Positions 19,286 to 28,494 of a DNA stretch of 64,000 bases are shown piece by piece (position 1 is the first letter of the stretch; the number at the start of each line of letters is the position of its first letter). Source of the stretch: Synechococcus sp. RS9909 (lineage in GTDB: Bacteria > Cyanobacteriota > Cyanobacteriia > PCC-6307 > Cyanobiaceae); contig NZ_CP047943.1 of assembly GCF_014279595.1 (NCBI RefSeq), positions 2,416,422-2,480,421 of the forward strand, given 5' to 3'. The position numbers and the translations under genes are program-made. The notes under the pieces are model-generated. The model searched no databases and was not told the origin of the DNA. It saw only the letters and a program-made list of their open reading frames with translations.

Positions 19286-20773
19286 TCAGCCCCCCTTCAG
19301 CTTCTGACTGAGGATCTGATTGGCCAGCTTTGGATCGGCCTTACCGCCAGTCTGCTTCATCAGCTGACCGACGAAGAAGCCCTGGAGCTTGGTCTTGCCG
19401 CCCCGGAAGGCTTCCACCTCCTCAGGGTGAGCAGCCAGGAGCTCATCAACGATCGCGGTGATCGCAGCAGGGTCGCTGATCATGCCCAGGCCACGCTCAT
19501 CGACGATCTGGGACGGGGAGCCACCCTTCTCGAGCAACTCAGGCAGGATGTCCTTGGCGATCTTGCCGCTGATCTTGCCGCTATCGATCAGCTTCACCAT
19601 CTCCGCCAGCTGTTCGGGGCGGAAGGGCAGCGAGGCGTAATTGAGGCGGTTGCTGTTCACATAAGCGGCGATATCGCCGGTGATCCAGTTCGCCGCCAAC
19701 TTGGCATCAGCGCCGGCTGCCACCACCGCTTCGAAATACTCAGCCATCGGCCGCTCGTCGGTGAGCACCCGGGCGTCGTACTGCGACAGCCCCAGGGTGT
19801 CTGCGTAGCGATGACGCTTGGCCGCAGGAAGCTCCGGCAACTCGGCACGCCAGGCTTCGCGCTGCTCGACACTCACCTCAATCGGACCGAGATCGGGATC
19901 GGGGAAATAGCGGTAGTCGCTGGCCCCCTCCTTGCTGCGCATGCTCTTGGTGAGCTGCTTGCCCTCATCCCAGAGGCGGGTTTCCTGAACGATCGGTTCG
20001 CCGCTCTCGTAGGCCTTGATCTGACGCTGGATCTCGTAGTCGCAAGCCTTCTGGATCGCCGAGAAGGAGTTCATGTTCTTGATCTCCACCTTCGTGCCGA
20101 AGGGCGCATCAGGCCCGCGGCGCACGGAGATGTTCACGTCGCAACGCAGGGATCCCTCCTGCATGTTGCCGTCGCTCACGCCCAGATAACGCATGATCCG
20201 GCGGATCTCCGAGGCGTATTCCGCTGCCTCCCGGCCGGTGCGCAGATCGGGCTTGCTCACGATCTCAGCCAGAGCCACGCCGGCGCGGTTGTAATCCACC
20301 AGCGAGTGGGTGGAGCCCGCCAGGCGATCGCTGCCGGCGTGCACCAACTTGCCGGCATCTTCCTCCATGTGCAGACGTTCGATACCGATGCGCTTGAGAT
20401 AGGTGTCCTTGCCTTTTTCGGCCACCTCAACCTCGATCCAGCCGTCTTCGGCAATCGGTTCGTCGTATTGGGAGATCTGGTAGTTCTTGGGCAGATCGGG
20501 ATAGAAATACTGCTTGCGGTCGAATTTGCTGTGCTCGGCGATGTTGAGGTTGAGCGCCATCGCCGCCTTCACCGCATACTCGAGCACCTTCTGATTCAGC
20601 ACCGGCAGCGTGCCTGGCAAGCCGCACACCACCGGATCGATGTGGGTGTTGGGGTCGTCACCAAAGGCCGTGGAGGCACCCGTGAAGATCTTGCTCTCGG
20701 TGCCCAGCTGCACGTGGGTCTCCAGACCGATCACGGCTTCCCATGCGCCCGTTCCAGCCCCGTTGACAGCCAT
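19286..20773 (-). CDS. gatB: Aspartyl/glutamyl-tRNA amidotransferase subunit B
   Basis: GatB is the kinase/amidation subunit of GatCAB, which converts Glu-tRNA(Gln) and Asp-tRNA(Asn) to the amidated forms. The 495 residues begin with WEAVIGLETHVQLGTESKIF and contain DPVVCGLPGTLPVLN, YFYPDLPKNYQISQYD, the HMEEDAGKLVH site and DYNRAGVALAEIVS. SDGNMQEGSLRCDVNIS and KNMNSFSAIQKA follow, as does a C-terminal YqeY-like tRNA-binding region. Neither gatA nor gatC is in the window, as is usual for scattered cyanobacterial gat genes. Confidence 0.98.
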   Translation of the reverse strand: MAVNGAGTGAWEAVIGLETHVQLGTESKIFTGASTAFGDDPNTHIDPVVCGLPGTLPVLNQKVLEYAVKAAMALNLNIAEHSKFDRKQYFYPDLPKNYQISQYDEPIAEDGWIEVEVAEKGKDTYLKRIGIERLHMEEDAGKLVHAGSDRLAGSTHSLVDYNRAGVALAEIVSKPDLRTGREAAEYASEIRRIMRYLGVSDGNMQEGSLRCDVNISVRRGPDAPFGTKVEIKNMNSFSAIQKACDYEIQRQIKAYESGEPIVQETRLWDEGKQLTKSMRSKEGASDYRYFPDPDLGPIEVSVEQREAWRAELPELPAAKRHRYADTLGLSQYDARVLTDERPMAEYFEAVVAAGADAKLAANWITGDIAAYVNSNRLNYASLPFRPEQLAEMVKLIDSGKISGKIAKDILPELLEKGGSPSQIVDERGLGMISDPAAITAIVDELLAAHPEEVEAFRGGKTKLQGFFVGQLMKQTGGKADPKLANQILSQKLKGG

Positions 20774-20848
20774 CCACCCAGAGTCTCGCTAGCCGGTCAA
20801 TCCTATGGAATGGTGCCGGTAGGGTCAGGGGTGTGATCCACAGCAGCG

Positions 20849-21988
20849 ATGGCCGGCGAACCCGTTGTGATCCTCGGCGGCGGCCTGATCGGCCTGGCGG
20901 TGGCCCACCAGCTGGCCCGTCGCGGCCGGGCTGTGACCGTGCTGAGCCGCCGCCGTAGCGAAGCGGCTGGATTCGTGGCCGCCGGCATGCTGGCACCCCA
21001 TGCCGAGGGGCTCGTTGGCGATCAACTGACCTTGGGTCAACGCAGTCTGGACCGCATTCCCCGCTGGGTCGCCCAGATCGAAGCCGACAGCGGCCTCCCC
21101 TGCGGCTGGCGCTCCAGCGGCATCATCGTGCCCTTCCAGAGCGCAGCAGAGCGAGATCGCTATCCCACCGTCGCCTGCGGCCAGGCCCTCAACCGTGAAC
21201 AGCTGGAGCAGGAGCTGCCGGGGCTGGCGCCAGCCTGGAGCGCGGGCCTGCTGTTTGAGCAGGACGGCCAGATCGACAACCGCCGCCAATTGATGCGGGC
21301 CTTGGAGAGCGCCTGCGTCGACCGGGGCGTGCGCTTCCTCGAAGGCGTCGAGGTGCTGGCCCTCGAGCAGAGCGGCGGCGGCCTGCAGGGCGCTCGGGTC
21401 CGTGATGCGGAGGGCCATGAGCTGAGCCTGGAGTGCGCCGCGGCCGTGCTCTGCTGCGGTGCCTGGAGCGCCCAGCTGCTGCCGGAACTGCCGGTGTTCC
21501 CAGTGAAAGGACAGATGCTGTCGCTACAGGCCCCTCGGGGCGCCCTCAAGCGGGTGATCTTCGGCCCGGGGACCTACCTGGTCCCCAGGGAGGACGGACT
21601 TCTGGTGGTGGGGGCCACCTCTGAGCCGGAGGCCGGCTTCGCAGAAGGCCTCACTCCCCAAGGGCAGCGCACCCTGCAGCAGGGCATCGCTTCCCTACTG
21701 CCAGAAGCAACGCACTGGCCGCCGATGGAGCGCTGGTGGGGATTCCGGCCCTGCACCCCCGACGAGGGTCCGTTGCTCGGCCCCAGCCCGATCGAGGGGT
21801 TGTGGCTGGCCTGCGGCCATCACCGCAATGGGGTGCTGATGGCGGGCCTGACCGCAGAGCTGTTGGCCGGCGTCATCACCGGCCAACCACTGGACGCCGA
21901 CACCAAGGATTTGCTGCAGGCCTTTCGCTGGGATCGCTTTGCGTCAGTGCAGCCGCAAACCGATCAGCCCTCGGTGCGCCAACCCTGA
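20849..21988 (+). CDS. thiO: Glycine oxidase ThiO (FAD-dependent)
   Basis: ThiO oxidises glycine to the imine used in thiazole (thiamine) synthesis. The 379-residue protein begins with the FAD Rossmann motif [21 protein letters not shown] and the [11 protein letters not shown] segment typical of ThiO. It ends with the DAO-family block [16 protein letters not shown] and [14 protein letters not shown] fused ThiG domain, seen in some cyanobacteria, is absent here. It is divergent from gatB, and its end overlaps the convergent ndk by 25 bases. Confidence 0.88.
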   Translation: MAGEPVVILGGGLIGLAVAHQLARRGRAVTVLSRRRSEAAGFVAAGMLAPHAEGLVGDQLTLGQRSLDRIPRWVAQIEADSGLPCGWRSSGIIVPFQSAAERDRYPTVACGQALNREQLEQELPGLAPAWSAGLLFEQDGQIDNRRQLMRALESACVDRGVRFLEGVEVLALEQSGGGLQGARVRDAEGHELSLECAAAVLCCGAWSAQLLPELPVFPVKGQMLSLQAPRGALKRVIFGPGTYLVPREDGLLVVGATSEPEAGFAEGLTPQGQRTLQQGIASLLPEATHWPPMERWWGFRPCTPDEGPLLGPSPIEGLWLACGHHRNGVLMAGLTAELLAGVITGQPLDADTKDLLQAFRWDRFASVQPQTDQPSVRQP

Positions 21989-22419
21989 TCCGACGGGCTC
22001 CAGTCGCTCAGCTCGGAGGGCTGGAACCACAGGCCGATCTCGAACAGGGCGGTTTCGGGAGCATCGGAGCCGTGGATCACATTGCGGCCGATGTTGATCG
22101 CCAGGTCACCGCGGATCGTGCCGGGCTCGGCCTCGAGGGGCTTGGTGGCACCGATCAGCTTGCGGGCACTGGCGATGACGCCATCGCCCTCCCACACCAT
22201 CGCCACCACAGGGCCGGAGGTGATGAAGTCGACCAAACCGGCAAAGAAAGGACGTTCCTTGTGCACGCCGTAGTGCTGCTCTGCCAGCTCCCGGCTGGGG
22301 GTGAGCTGCTTCAGACCCACCAACTTGAATCCCTTGCGCTCGAAGCGACCGAGGATTTCGCCCACGAGACCCCGCTGGACGCCATCGGGCTTGATGGCGA
22401 TGAAGGTGCGTTCGGCCAT
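21964..22419 (-). CDS. ndk: Nucleoside diphosphate kinase
   Basis: Ndk balances nucleoside triphosphate pools through a phosphohistidine intermediate. The 151 residues carry the standard opening ([21 protein letters not shown]), [21 protein letters not shown] and the active-site histidine in [13 protein letters not shown], followed by a normal C-terminus. It is convergent with thiO and divergent from the toxin-antitoxin pair. Confidence 0.98.
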   Translation of the reverse strand: MAERTFIAIKPDGVQRGLVGEILGRFERKGFKLVGLKQLTPSRELAEQHYGVHKERPFFAGLVDFITSGPVVAMVWEGDGVIASARKLIGATKPLEAEPGTIRGDLAINIGRNVIHGSDAPETALFEIGLWFQPSELSDWSPSDQGWRTEG

Positions 22420-22505
22420 GGAAGGAAAGCGTCAGATCCGAGCCATCGTCCGTGGCGGGGCTGCCGCTTGGCAAGCACAGGCCAGCCAACCACCCCGGAC
22501 AAGCC

Positions 22506-22531
22506 TGACTAGAGTCACATGACCAGGGTCA
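22506..22531 (+). promoter_or_regulatory. Twin palindromic operator of the Phd/PIN toxin-antitoxin operon
   Basis: Two 12-base palindromes sit side by side: TGACTAGAGTCA (22506-22517) and TGACCAGGGTCA (22520-22531). They differ at two positions and their centres are 14 bases apart. They end nine bases before the antitoxin ATG at 22541, the usual place for autorepression by Phd/YefM antitoxins. Confidence 0.65.
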
Positions 22532-22540
22532 GCAAGAACC

Positions 22541-22792
22541 ATGGCTACCAGCCCCCGCGAGGTCTCCAAATCGCAGTTCAAGGCCCAGGCGCTGGCCCTG
22601 TTCCGCGAGATCGAAGCCAGTGGTGAAACCGTGGTGATCACCGATCACGGCCGGCCTGCGCTGGAAGTTCGGCCCTATCGGCACCTGCAGAACGATGCAG
22701 CCGATCCACTGGAGGCACTGCGCGGGTCGGTCACGCACTTCGACCAACCGCTTGAACCCGTTGCTGAGGCTGACTGGGAGGCCCTGGCATGA
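22541..22792 (+). CDS. Type II antitoxin, Phd/YefM family
   Basis: The 83-residue protein has the Phd/YefM DNA-binding N-terminus: REVSKSQFKAQALALFREIEASGETVVITDHGRPALEVRPY. An acidic tail probably wraps the toxin. It overlaps the downstream PIN toxin by four bases (ATGA, 22789-22792), the coupling usual for such pairs. It is likely autorepressed at the adjacent palindromes. Confidence 0.88.
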   Translation: MATSPREVSKSQFKAQALALFREIEASGETVVITDHGRPALEVRPYRHLQNDAADPLEALRGSVTHFDQPLEPVAEADWEALA

Positions 22793-23181
22793 TCCTGCTC
22801 GACACCCACGTGCTGATCTGGTGGGCCAACGGTGAGCACGACAGACTCTCCGCTGCAGCGATCGCGGCGATCGAAGCGGAGGAACAGCAACGCCTGGTGT
22901 CGGCCATCAGCTGCTGGGAAGTGGCCATGCTGGTGGAACGAGGGCGACTCGGCCTGAACGTCGACATGGAACGCTGGCTCAACCTGGTGGCATCGGTACC
23001 CAGGCTGAAGCTGCTGCCCCTGAGCCCGGCAGTCGCCGTGGCCTCCACCCGACTCCCCCGGACCTTCCATGCCGACCCCGCCGATCGGTTCCTCGTGGCC
23101 CAGGCCCGCCATCTGAACATCGCCTTGGTGACGGCAGACTCCAAAATCAGGGCCTACCCGCACGTCCGCAGTCTGTGGTGA
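22789..23181 (+). CDS. PIN-domain toxin (VapC-like ribonuclease)
   Basis: PIN toxins are metal-dependent ribonucleases. This 130-residue protein keeps the acidic residues expected of an active site: Asp5 in LLDTHVLIWW, Glu44 in SCWEVAML, Asp96 and Asp99 in FHADPADRFLVAQA, and Asp117 in VTADSKI. It pairs with the Phd/YefM antitoxin upstream through a four-base overlap. Its 3' end overlaps the GTG start of speA by seven bases. Confidence 0.9.
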   Translation: MILLDTHVLIWWANGEHDRLSAAAIAAIEAEEQQRLVSAISCWEVAMLVERGRLGLNVDMERWLNLVASVPRLKLLPLSPAVAVASTRLPRTFHADPADRFLVAQARHLNIALVTADSKIRAYPHVRSLW

Positions 23182-25127
23182 TCGCCCCCTCCGCCAGCGC
23201 AGGCCAGCACCAGGGCTGGACCCCAGCCGACAGTGCCGAGCTCTATGGCTTGGAGCGCTGGGGCGAGCCCTACTTTTCGATCAATCCCCGCGGCCATGTG
23301 AGCGTGCAGCCACGCGGTGATCGCGGTGGCAGCCTCGATCTGATCGACCTGGTGGCGGGCCTGCAGGACCGCAACCTGGGCCTGCCGCTGCTAATCCGCT
23401 TCGACGACATCCTCGAAGACCGGCTGGAACGGCTGCATGGTGCTTTCGAGCGGGCGATCACCCGCTATGGCTACGCCGGGCGCTACCAGGGCGTCTTCCC
23501 GGTGAAATGCAACCAGCAGCGCCACGTGGTGGAGGAGCTGGTGAGCTGCGGCAAACGCTGGCATTTCGGACTGGAAGCCGGCAGCAAAGCCGAGCTGCTG
23601 ATCGCCCTCTCCTTGATCGACGACCCGGACGCCCTGCTGATCTGCAACGGCTACAAGGATCAGCGCTACATCGAAACGGCGATCCTGGCCCGGCGGCTCG
23701 GACGCCGTCCGGTGGTGGTGATCGAGCAGGCCGATGAGGTGCAGCGCATCATCGCGGCAAGCGAAGCGCTGGGGGCGGCACCGCTGATCGGCATCCGGGC
23801 CCGGCTCTCCAGTCGCAGCACCGGCCGCTGGGGCAGCTCCGTGGGCGAAAAAGCGAAATTCGGCCTGCCGGTGCCTGAGATTCTTGCCACCGTTGAAGCC
23901 CTGCGAGAGGCCAACCTCCTGGAGGAACTGCGGCTGCTGCATTTCCACGTAGGCAGTCAGATCAATGACATCGCCGTGGTGAAAGACGCTCTGCAGGAGG
24001 CCTCCAGGATTTATGTGGAACTGCATGCCCTCGGCGCACCGATGGGCTACATGGACGTGGGCGGTGGCCTGGGGATCGACTACGACGGCAGCCGTACGGC
24101 CACGGCGGCCTCCACCAACTACTCGCTGCAGAACTACGCCAATGATGTGGTGGCAACGGTGCAGGAAGGCTGCGCCCCCCACGGGGTGGCGGTGCCGACG
24201 CTGGTGAGCGAAAGCGGGCGGGCGATCGCGAGCCATTTCTCCGTGCTCGTGTTCGATGTGCTCGGCAGTGGCGGCCTGCAGCAGAGCGCTCCCCCCGAGG
24301 CAGGGGAAGAACCGCTGATTGTGCGCAACCTGCGCGACACCCTGGCGGGCATCCACACCCTCCCCGCCGATGCAACTGCCGATGTCTCCCGGCTCCAGGA
24401 GGCCTGGAACGATGCACTCAAATTCAAGGCTGACGCCCTGGCCGCCTTCCGGCTCGGCTATCTGAGCCTGCAGGACCGCAGCCTGGCGGAACAACTCACC
24501 TGGGCCTGTGCCCGTGCCCTGTTGGATCGGTTACCGGAAGGCGGCACTCTTCCAGAGGATCTCAAGGAACTGCCCGCCGTTCTGGCGGAGACCTACTACG
24601 CCAACCTCTCGATTTTTCGTTCCGCTCCAGACACCTGGGCGATCCAGCAGCTCTTCCCTGTGATGCCACTGCATCGCCTCGATGAGAAGCCAACGCGCCT
24701 CGGCCATTTCGCAGATCTCACCTGCGATTCCGATGGACGGTTGAGCCGTTTCATCAGCGATGGCCGCAGCAAACCGCTGCTCGAGCTCCACCCCCTGGTG
24801 GCTGACCAGCCCTATTTGATCGGCCTGTTTCTCGGCGGCGCCTATCAGGAGGTGATGGGCAATCTGCACAATCTGTTCGGCAGCACCGATGCGGTGCACA
24901 TCCGCCTCGCACCCGGCGGCGACTACCAGGTGGACCATGTGGTGCGCGGCGACACCAACGCGGATGTGCTCCAGGCGATGGAGCATGTGCCGGATCTGTT
25001 GCTCGAACGGCTGCGCATCGCCAGCGAGCAAGCGATCAGCCGCGGCGCTCTCCGCATCAGCGACGCCCGCCTGCTGATGGACCATCTGGAAAGCAGCTTG
25101 CGCCAGAGCACTTACCTGAAGAATTGA
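23175..25127 (+). CDS. speA: Biosynthetic arginine decarboxylase
   Basis: SpeA converts arginine to agmatine, the first step of polyamine synthesis, using PLP. The 650-residue protein has the PLP lysine in YQGVFPVKCNQQ, LLHFHVGSQIND, the phosphate-binding GGGLGIDYDGS, and VSESGRAIASHFSVLVFD. Long C-terminal helices match the alanine-racemase-fold SpeA family in length. The start is one of two adjacent GTG codons (23175 or 23178) that overlap the toxin stop. It may partly depend on the toxin-antitoxin transcript. Confidence 0.95.
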   Translation: MVIAPSASAGQHQGWTPADSAELYGLERWGEPYFSINPRGHVSVQPRGDRGGSLDLIDLVAGLQDRNLGLPLLIRFDDILEDRLERLHGAFERAITRYGYAGRYQGVFPVKCNQQRHVVEELVSCGKRWHFGLEAGSKAELLIALSLIDDPDALLICNGYKDQRYIETAILARRLGRRPVVVIEQADEVQRIIAASEALGAAPLIGIRARLSSRSTGRWGSSVGEKAKFGLPVPEILATVEALREANLLEELRLLHFHVGSQINDIAVVKDALQEASRIYVELHALGAPMGYMDVGGGLGIDYDGSRTATAASTNYSLQNYANDVVATVQEGCAPHGVAVPTLVSESGRAIASHFSVLVFDVLGSGGLQQSAPPEAGEEPLIVRNLRDTLAGIHTLPADATADVSRLQEAWNDALKFKADALAAFRLGYLSLQDRSLAEQLTWACARALLDRLPEGGTLPEDLKELPAVLAETYYANLSIFRSAPDTWAIQQLFPVMPLHRLDEKPTRLGHFADLTCDSDGRLSRFISDGRSKPLLELHPLVADQPYLIGLFLGGAYQEVMGNLHNLFGSTDAVHIRLAPGGDYQVDHVVRGDTNADVLQAMEHVPDLLLERLRIASEQAISRGALRISDARLLMDHLESSLRQSTYLKN

Positions 25128-25132
25128 TCGCG

Positions 25133-26602
25133 ATGGCCCTTCTGCTCAGCCTTTTTGCCATCGGATCTCTCCTTGGCCTTCAACGCGTGTGCCGGACTCG
25201 AAATCTCACACCGCCGCCGCTGCGTTTGCCATTGATTGCGGCCATTGCGATTCCGGTGCTCACGTTGATGGTGGCAATTCTGGAGCAGAGCAGGCTCGCT
25301 CTGCTGACCCAGAGCCTGAAAACCGCCATCAGTTTATTGTGGATTTACAGCATCATTCGGTTGCTCAGCTGGGGCTCACTGCAACTGCCGTCCGAGCTGG
25401 GCTGGTGGAAACCCACCGCCAAAATTCTCCGGGATCTTCTCACCCTGGCGATCGCCACTTCAATCACCCTGATCGTGATTCACCGTGACTTCCAGGTGAA
25501 CCTGGTGGGCCTGGCCGCCACCTCAGCCGTGCTCACGGCCGTGATTGGTCTGGCCGCCCAGGAAACCCTGAAAAACCTTTTTGCCGGCATTTCTCTACAG
25601 GTGGATTCTCCTTTTGAAGAAGGCGACTGGATTGATCTTGGTTTCACCCGAGGGGTGGTGACCTCGCTTCGCTTGATGACCACACGCATCCATACCCTGG
25701 AGGGTTCCTTGACCGTGATCCCCAACAGCCGCATCGCCGTGGAGAGTCTGCGGCGCTTTAAACCAGGCGATCCAGTGGGTCAGATTGTGGAGGTCGGTCT
25801 TGACTACAGCCTGCCTCCCAGGCAAGCGATCAATCTTCTTCAGACCATCGTTCAACGCAATCGCAAAGTTCTCAAGGAACCGACTCCCAAAGTGTGGCTC
25901 GACGCCTTTGCCGACAGCTCAATCAACTATCGCCTGCTCACCTGGCAGAACTCGGCGCTGGAGCAACTTCAGCTGAAAAGTGATCTTCTCGAGCAGATCT
26001 GGTACGCCCTGCAACGCATCGGCCAATCGATTCCTTTCCCGATCCGAGACATTCGCTCAGAACCTTCCCCGGCCCTACTGCCATCAGACACTGTCAGCGA
26101 GGAAGCGAAACAACAACTTCTGGCCAGCCTGGAGATCTTCTCCCATCTCACTGCCGATCAACTGCAACGACTGGCCGCGCAAGGCCGCTGCCAAAGTTTT
26201 GCTCCAGGAGAAGTGGTGGTGAGGGAAGGCGAACGAGGTCACAGCCTGTTTGTGATCGTGAGTGGAAGCCTGGATGTGCTGCAGGGGGAAGGTGAAGGCC
26301 AGGCCCACCGAATTGCGAGCCTCACAACAAGCGACGTCTTTGGAGAGATGGCTCTCTGCACAGGCGAACCTCGCGCGGCCACGGTGATCTGCAACGACGA
26401 GTGCGTTCTCCTGGAAATCGAACGACGCCATCTCATCCCCCTGATGGAGGAGCATCCAGAAATCCTTGAAACGATCGGCACCTTGATGGCGACGCGGCGC
26501 AAGGAACTGCGCACCCTCTCCCAGCGACGATCGGAAACCCGTCGTCGGGCCCTGATTGGTCGCATGCAGCGATTGTTCAATCTCGCCAGCGACACCCCAT
26601 GA
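25133..26602 (+). CDS. MscS-family channel with C-terminal cyclic-nucleotide-binding domain
   Basis: The 489-residue membrane protein has four or five hydrophobic helices in the first 150 residues (for example PLIAAIAIPVLTLMVAIL and DLLTLAIATSITLIVI). A pore helix with the MscS-like VLTAVIGLAAQETLKNLFAG and the beta domain (SPFEEGDWIDLG, TVIPNSRI) follow. Residues about 335-450 form a cyclic-nucleotide-binding domain. Its phosphate cassette FGEMALCTGEPRAATV (403-418) closely matches that of protein kinase A, with the conserved Gly-Glu and Arg. This is a bacterial cyclic-nucleotide-gated channel layout. It overlaps the adenylate cyclase gene at ATGA, so the signal is probably made by its neighbour. 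Ion specificity is unknown. Confidence 0.9.
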   Translation: MALLLSLFAIGSLLGLQRVCRTRNLTPPPLRLPLIAAIAIPVLTLMVAILEQSRLALLTQSLKTAISLLWIYSIIRLLSWGSLQLPSELGWWKPTAKILRDLLTLAIATSITLIVIHRDFQVNLVGLAATSAVLTAVIGLAAQETLKNLFAGISLQVDSPFEEGDWIDLGFTRGVVTSLRLMTTRIHTLEGSLTVIPNSRIAVESLRRFKPGDPVGQIVEVGLDYSLPPRQAINLLQTIVQRNRKVLKEPTPKVWLDAFADSSINYRLLTWQNSALEQLQLKSDLLEQIWYALQRIGQSIPFPIRDIRSEPSPALLPSDTVSEEAKQQLLASLEIFSHLTADQLQRLAAQGRCQSFAPGEVVVREGERGHSLFVIVSGSLDVLQGEGEGQAHRIASLTTSDVFGEMALCTGEPRAATVICNDECVLLEIERRHLIPLMEEHPEILETIGTLMATRRKELRTLSQRRSETRRRALIGRMQRLFNLASDTP

Positions 26603-28494
26603 GCTGGAAGCGCTGGCTTCTGCCTTACGTCGCGGCCAGCGCACTGCTGGTGGGTTTCCAGGCATCACCAGCTGCAGAAACGCTCAATCTGCTGCTCTAC
26701 GACCTGGTCGCCAGCCTGCGAGAAACGCAGCACTCCCCTGACGATGGTGCCATCACCGTGGTGGGAATCGACGAAGCCGATCTCAAGGCCTTCAAGTGGC
26801 CCATCCCCGATCGCCACCTCTGCGGCGCCATCCAACGGCTTGAGACCCTTGGCGCCAGCGCAATCGGGCTCGACCTCTACCGCGATCCAATCGGAACCGA
26901 CTCCGCGACCTGCCTGAGCACACTCATTCAGACCAACCCGCGGCTCATCTCCATCCACAACATGGCCGATGCGATTCCTGCGATTCCCGGCACGCCACCG
27001 CGCCAGCAGGCTTTCAATGATCTGGTGGTGGACAGCGATCGCGTCGTGCGACGCGATCTCGTGCATGTGGGCGGACAGAGCGAAGCGGTCCGCTCCCTTC
27101 CCCTGAGGTTGCTGGAAACCGCCAGGGGCAATCCCAACCTCCATCGGCAGCTGGAGGCCTTACCCGCTGAGATCTGGTTGCAACCCCAGTCCGGCGGTTA
27201 CCAACGGCTCGATGCCTCGGGCTATCAAACGATGCTGCCCGTGCACCCTCCCGGCCGCTTCCCGATCGTCTCACTCCGAGCTTTGCTGTCCGGTCGCGTT
27301 GACGCCTCCAGCATCCAGGACCGGATCGTTCTGATCGGCAGCACCGCTCCCTCCCTCAAGGATCAGTTCGAGATTCCCCAGAGTCGCCTGGATCAGGGCG
27401 AACGTTTTCTCGCGTTACCGGGTGTGGAGCTGCATGCGCAGCGCCTCGCCTCTCTCCAGGCCCTGCTTCGGGATGGTCAGGCTCCGATCCGCACTGCCTC
27501 TGCCCTGCAGCGTCACCTCCTTCTGGCGGTCATGCTTCTGCTGGGAATCGCCATTGCCGAACGACCACACCGGATCCGTCGCAGCAGCCTCCTGCTCGGC
27601 CTGAGTGCACTGGCTCTGTTCGGCACGAGCGTTCTCTTGCTGTTGGAGGGCGTCTGGATCGGCATTGCCCTGCCCCTCAGTGGGCTGATCCTCTTCGGCA
27701 GCACCGGCATTCTGCGGCGAGGGGCGATCAGCCAGCGGCATCAACAGGAGATGGCTCGCCTGCTCGGGCAGGCCACATCGCCAGCTGTGGCCCAACAGCT
27801 CTGGGAGCAACGGGCTGACCTGATTCAGGACGGCCGCTTCGCCGGTCGTGAACAACCGGTGACGATCCTGTTCACCGACACCTGCCATTTCACCCGGGTT
27901 TCGGAGCAACTCAGCCCAGCCGCGTTGATGGACTGGCTCAATGCGGGAATGGCCATCAGCGTGGACGCCGTCACCAGCCGCGGGGGCATGGTCAACAAAT
28001 TCACAGGTGATGGCATGCTGGCCGTGTTTGGCGCACCGATCTCTGCCGGCCTGGAACGCGATGCCTCCCAGGCCCTGGAGGCCGCCAGGGCCATTCAGAC
28101 GGGGATCGCCAGGCTGAATCGGGATCTGCAAGCCCGTGGGGCCTGGCCGTTAAAGCTACGCATCGGCATCCATTCGGGACTGGTTCTCACCGGGTCCCTG
28201 GGCAGCCGCTCACGCCTGGAGTATGCCGTGATCGGCGACACCGTGAACTGCGCCTCACGCCTGGAAAGCCTGGACAAGGATCGCCATCAGGGATGGGTGC
28301 GCGTTCTGATATCCGCCGAAAGCCTCAGCCTGGCAGGAGTGAATCCGAAGGATGACGCTGTCATCGACTGGGGTGAGGTCCACGTGAAAGGCCGCACAGA
28401 ACCACTGAGGGTTTTCGAGTGGCGGGATCAGGTGAACGTGGAAACCGCCATCAACGACACACCACAGGGATCATCTCCGGCCACTGAGAACTGA
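26599..28494 (+). CDS. CHASE2-domain class III adenylate cyclase
   Basis: The 631-residue membrane cyclase has an N-terminal hydrophobic anchor, an extracytoplasmic CHASE2 sensor (about 25-295, with VVGIDEADL, GASAIGLDLY and DRIVLIGSTAPSLKD), and three transmembrane helices (about 306-320, 330-349, 351-368). The class III catalytic domain (about 418-600) follows. Metal aspartates are Asp427 in FTDTCHF and Asp471 in NKFTGDG. Lys467 and Asp547 fit the adenine-selecting pair; Asn550 and Arg554 in GDTVNCASR stabilise the transition state. All catalytic positions are kept, so an active cAMP-forming enzyme is expected. It is translationally coupled to the channel gene upstream. Confidence 0.94.
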   Translation: MSWKRWLLPYVAASALLVGFQASPAAETLNLLLYDLVASLRETQHSPDDGAITVVGIDEADLKAFKWPIPDRHLCGAIQRLETLGASAIGLDLYRDPIGTDSATCLSTLIQTNPRLISIHNMADAIPAIPGTPPRQQAFNDLVVDSDRVVRRDLVHVGGQSEAVRSLPLRLLETARGNPNLHRQLEALPAEIWLQPQSGGYQRLDASGYQTMLPVHPPGRFPIVSLRALLSGRVDASSIQDRIVLIGSTAPSLKDQFEIPQSRLDQGERFLALPGVELHAQRLASLQALLRDGQAPIRTASALQRHLLLAVMLLLGIAIAERPHRIRRSSLLLGLSALALFGTSVLLLLEGVWIGIALPLSGLILFGSTGILRRGAISQRHQQEMARLLGQATSPAVAQQLWEQRADLIQDGRFAGREQPVTILFTDTCHFTRVSEQLSPAALMDWLNAGMAISVDAVTSRGGMVNKFTGDGMLAVFGAPISAGLERDASQALEAARAIQTGIARLNRDLQARGAWPLKLRIGIHSGLVLTGSLGSRSRLEYAVIGDTVNCASRLESLDKDRHQGWVRVLISAESLSLAGVNPKDDAVIDWGEVHVKGRTEPLRVFEWRDQVNVETAINDTPQGSSPATEN

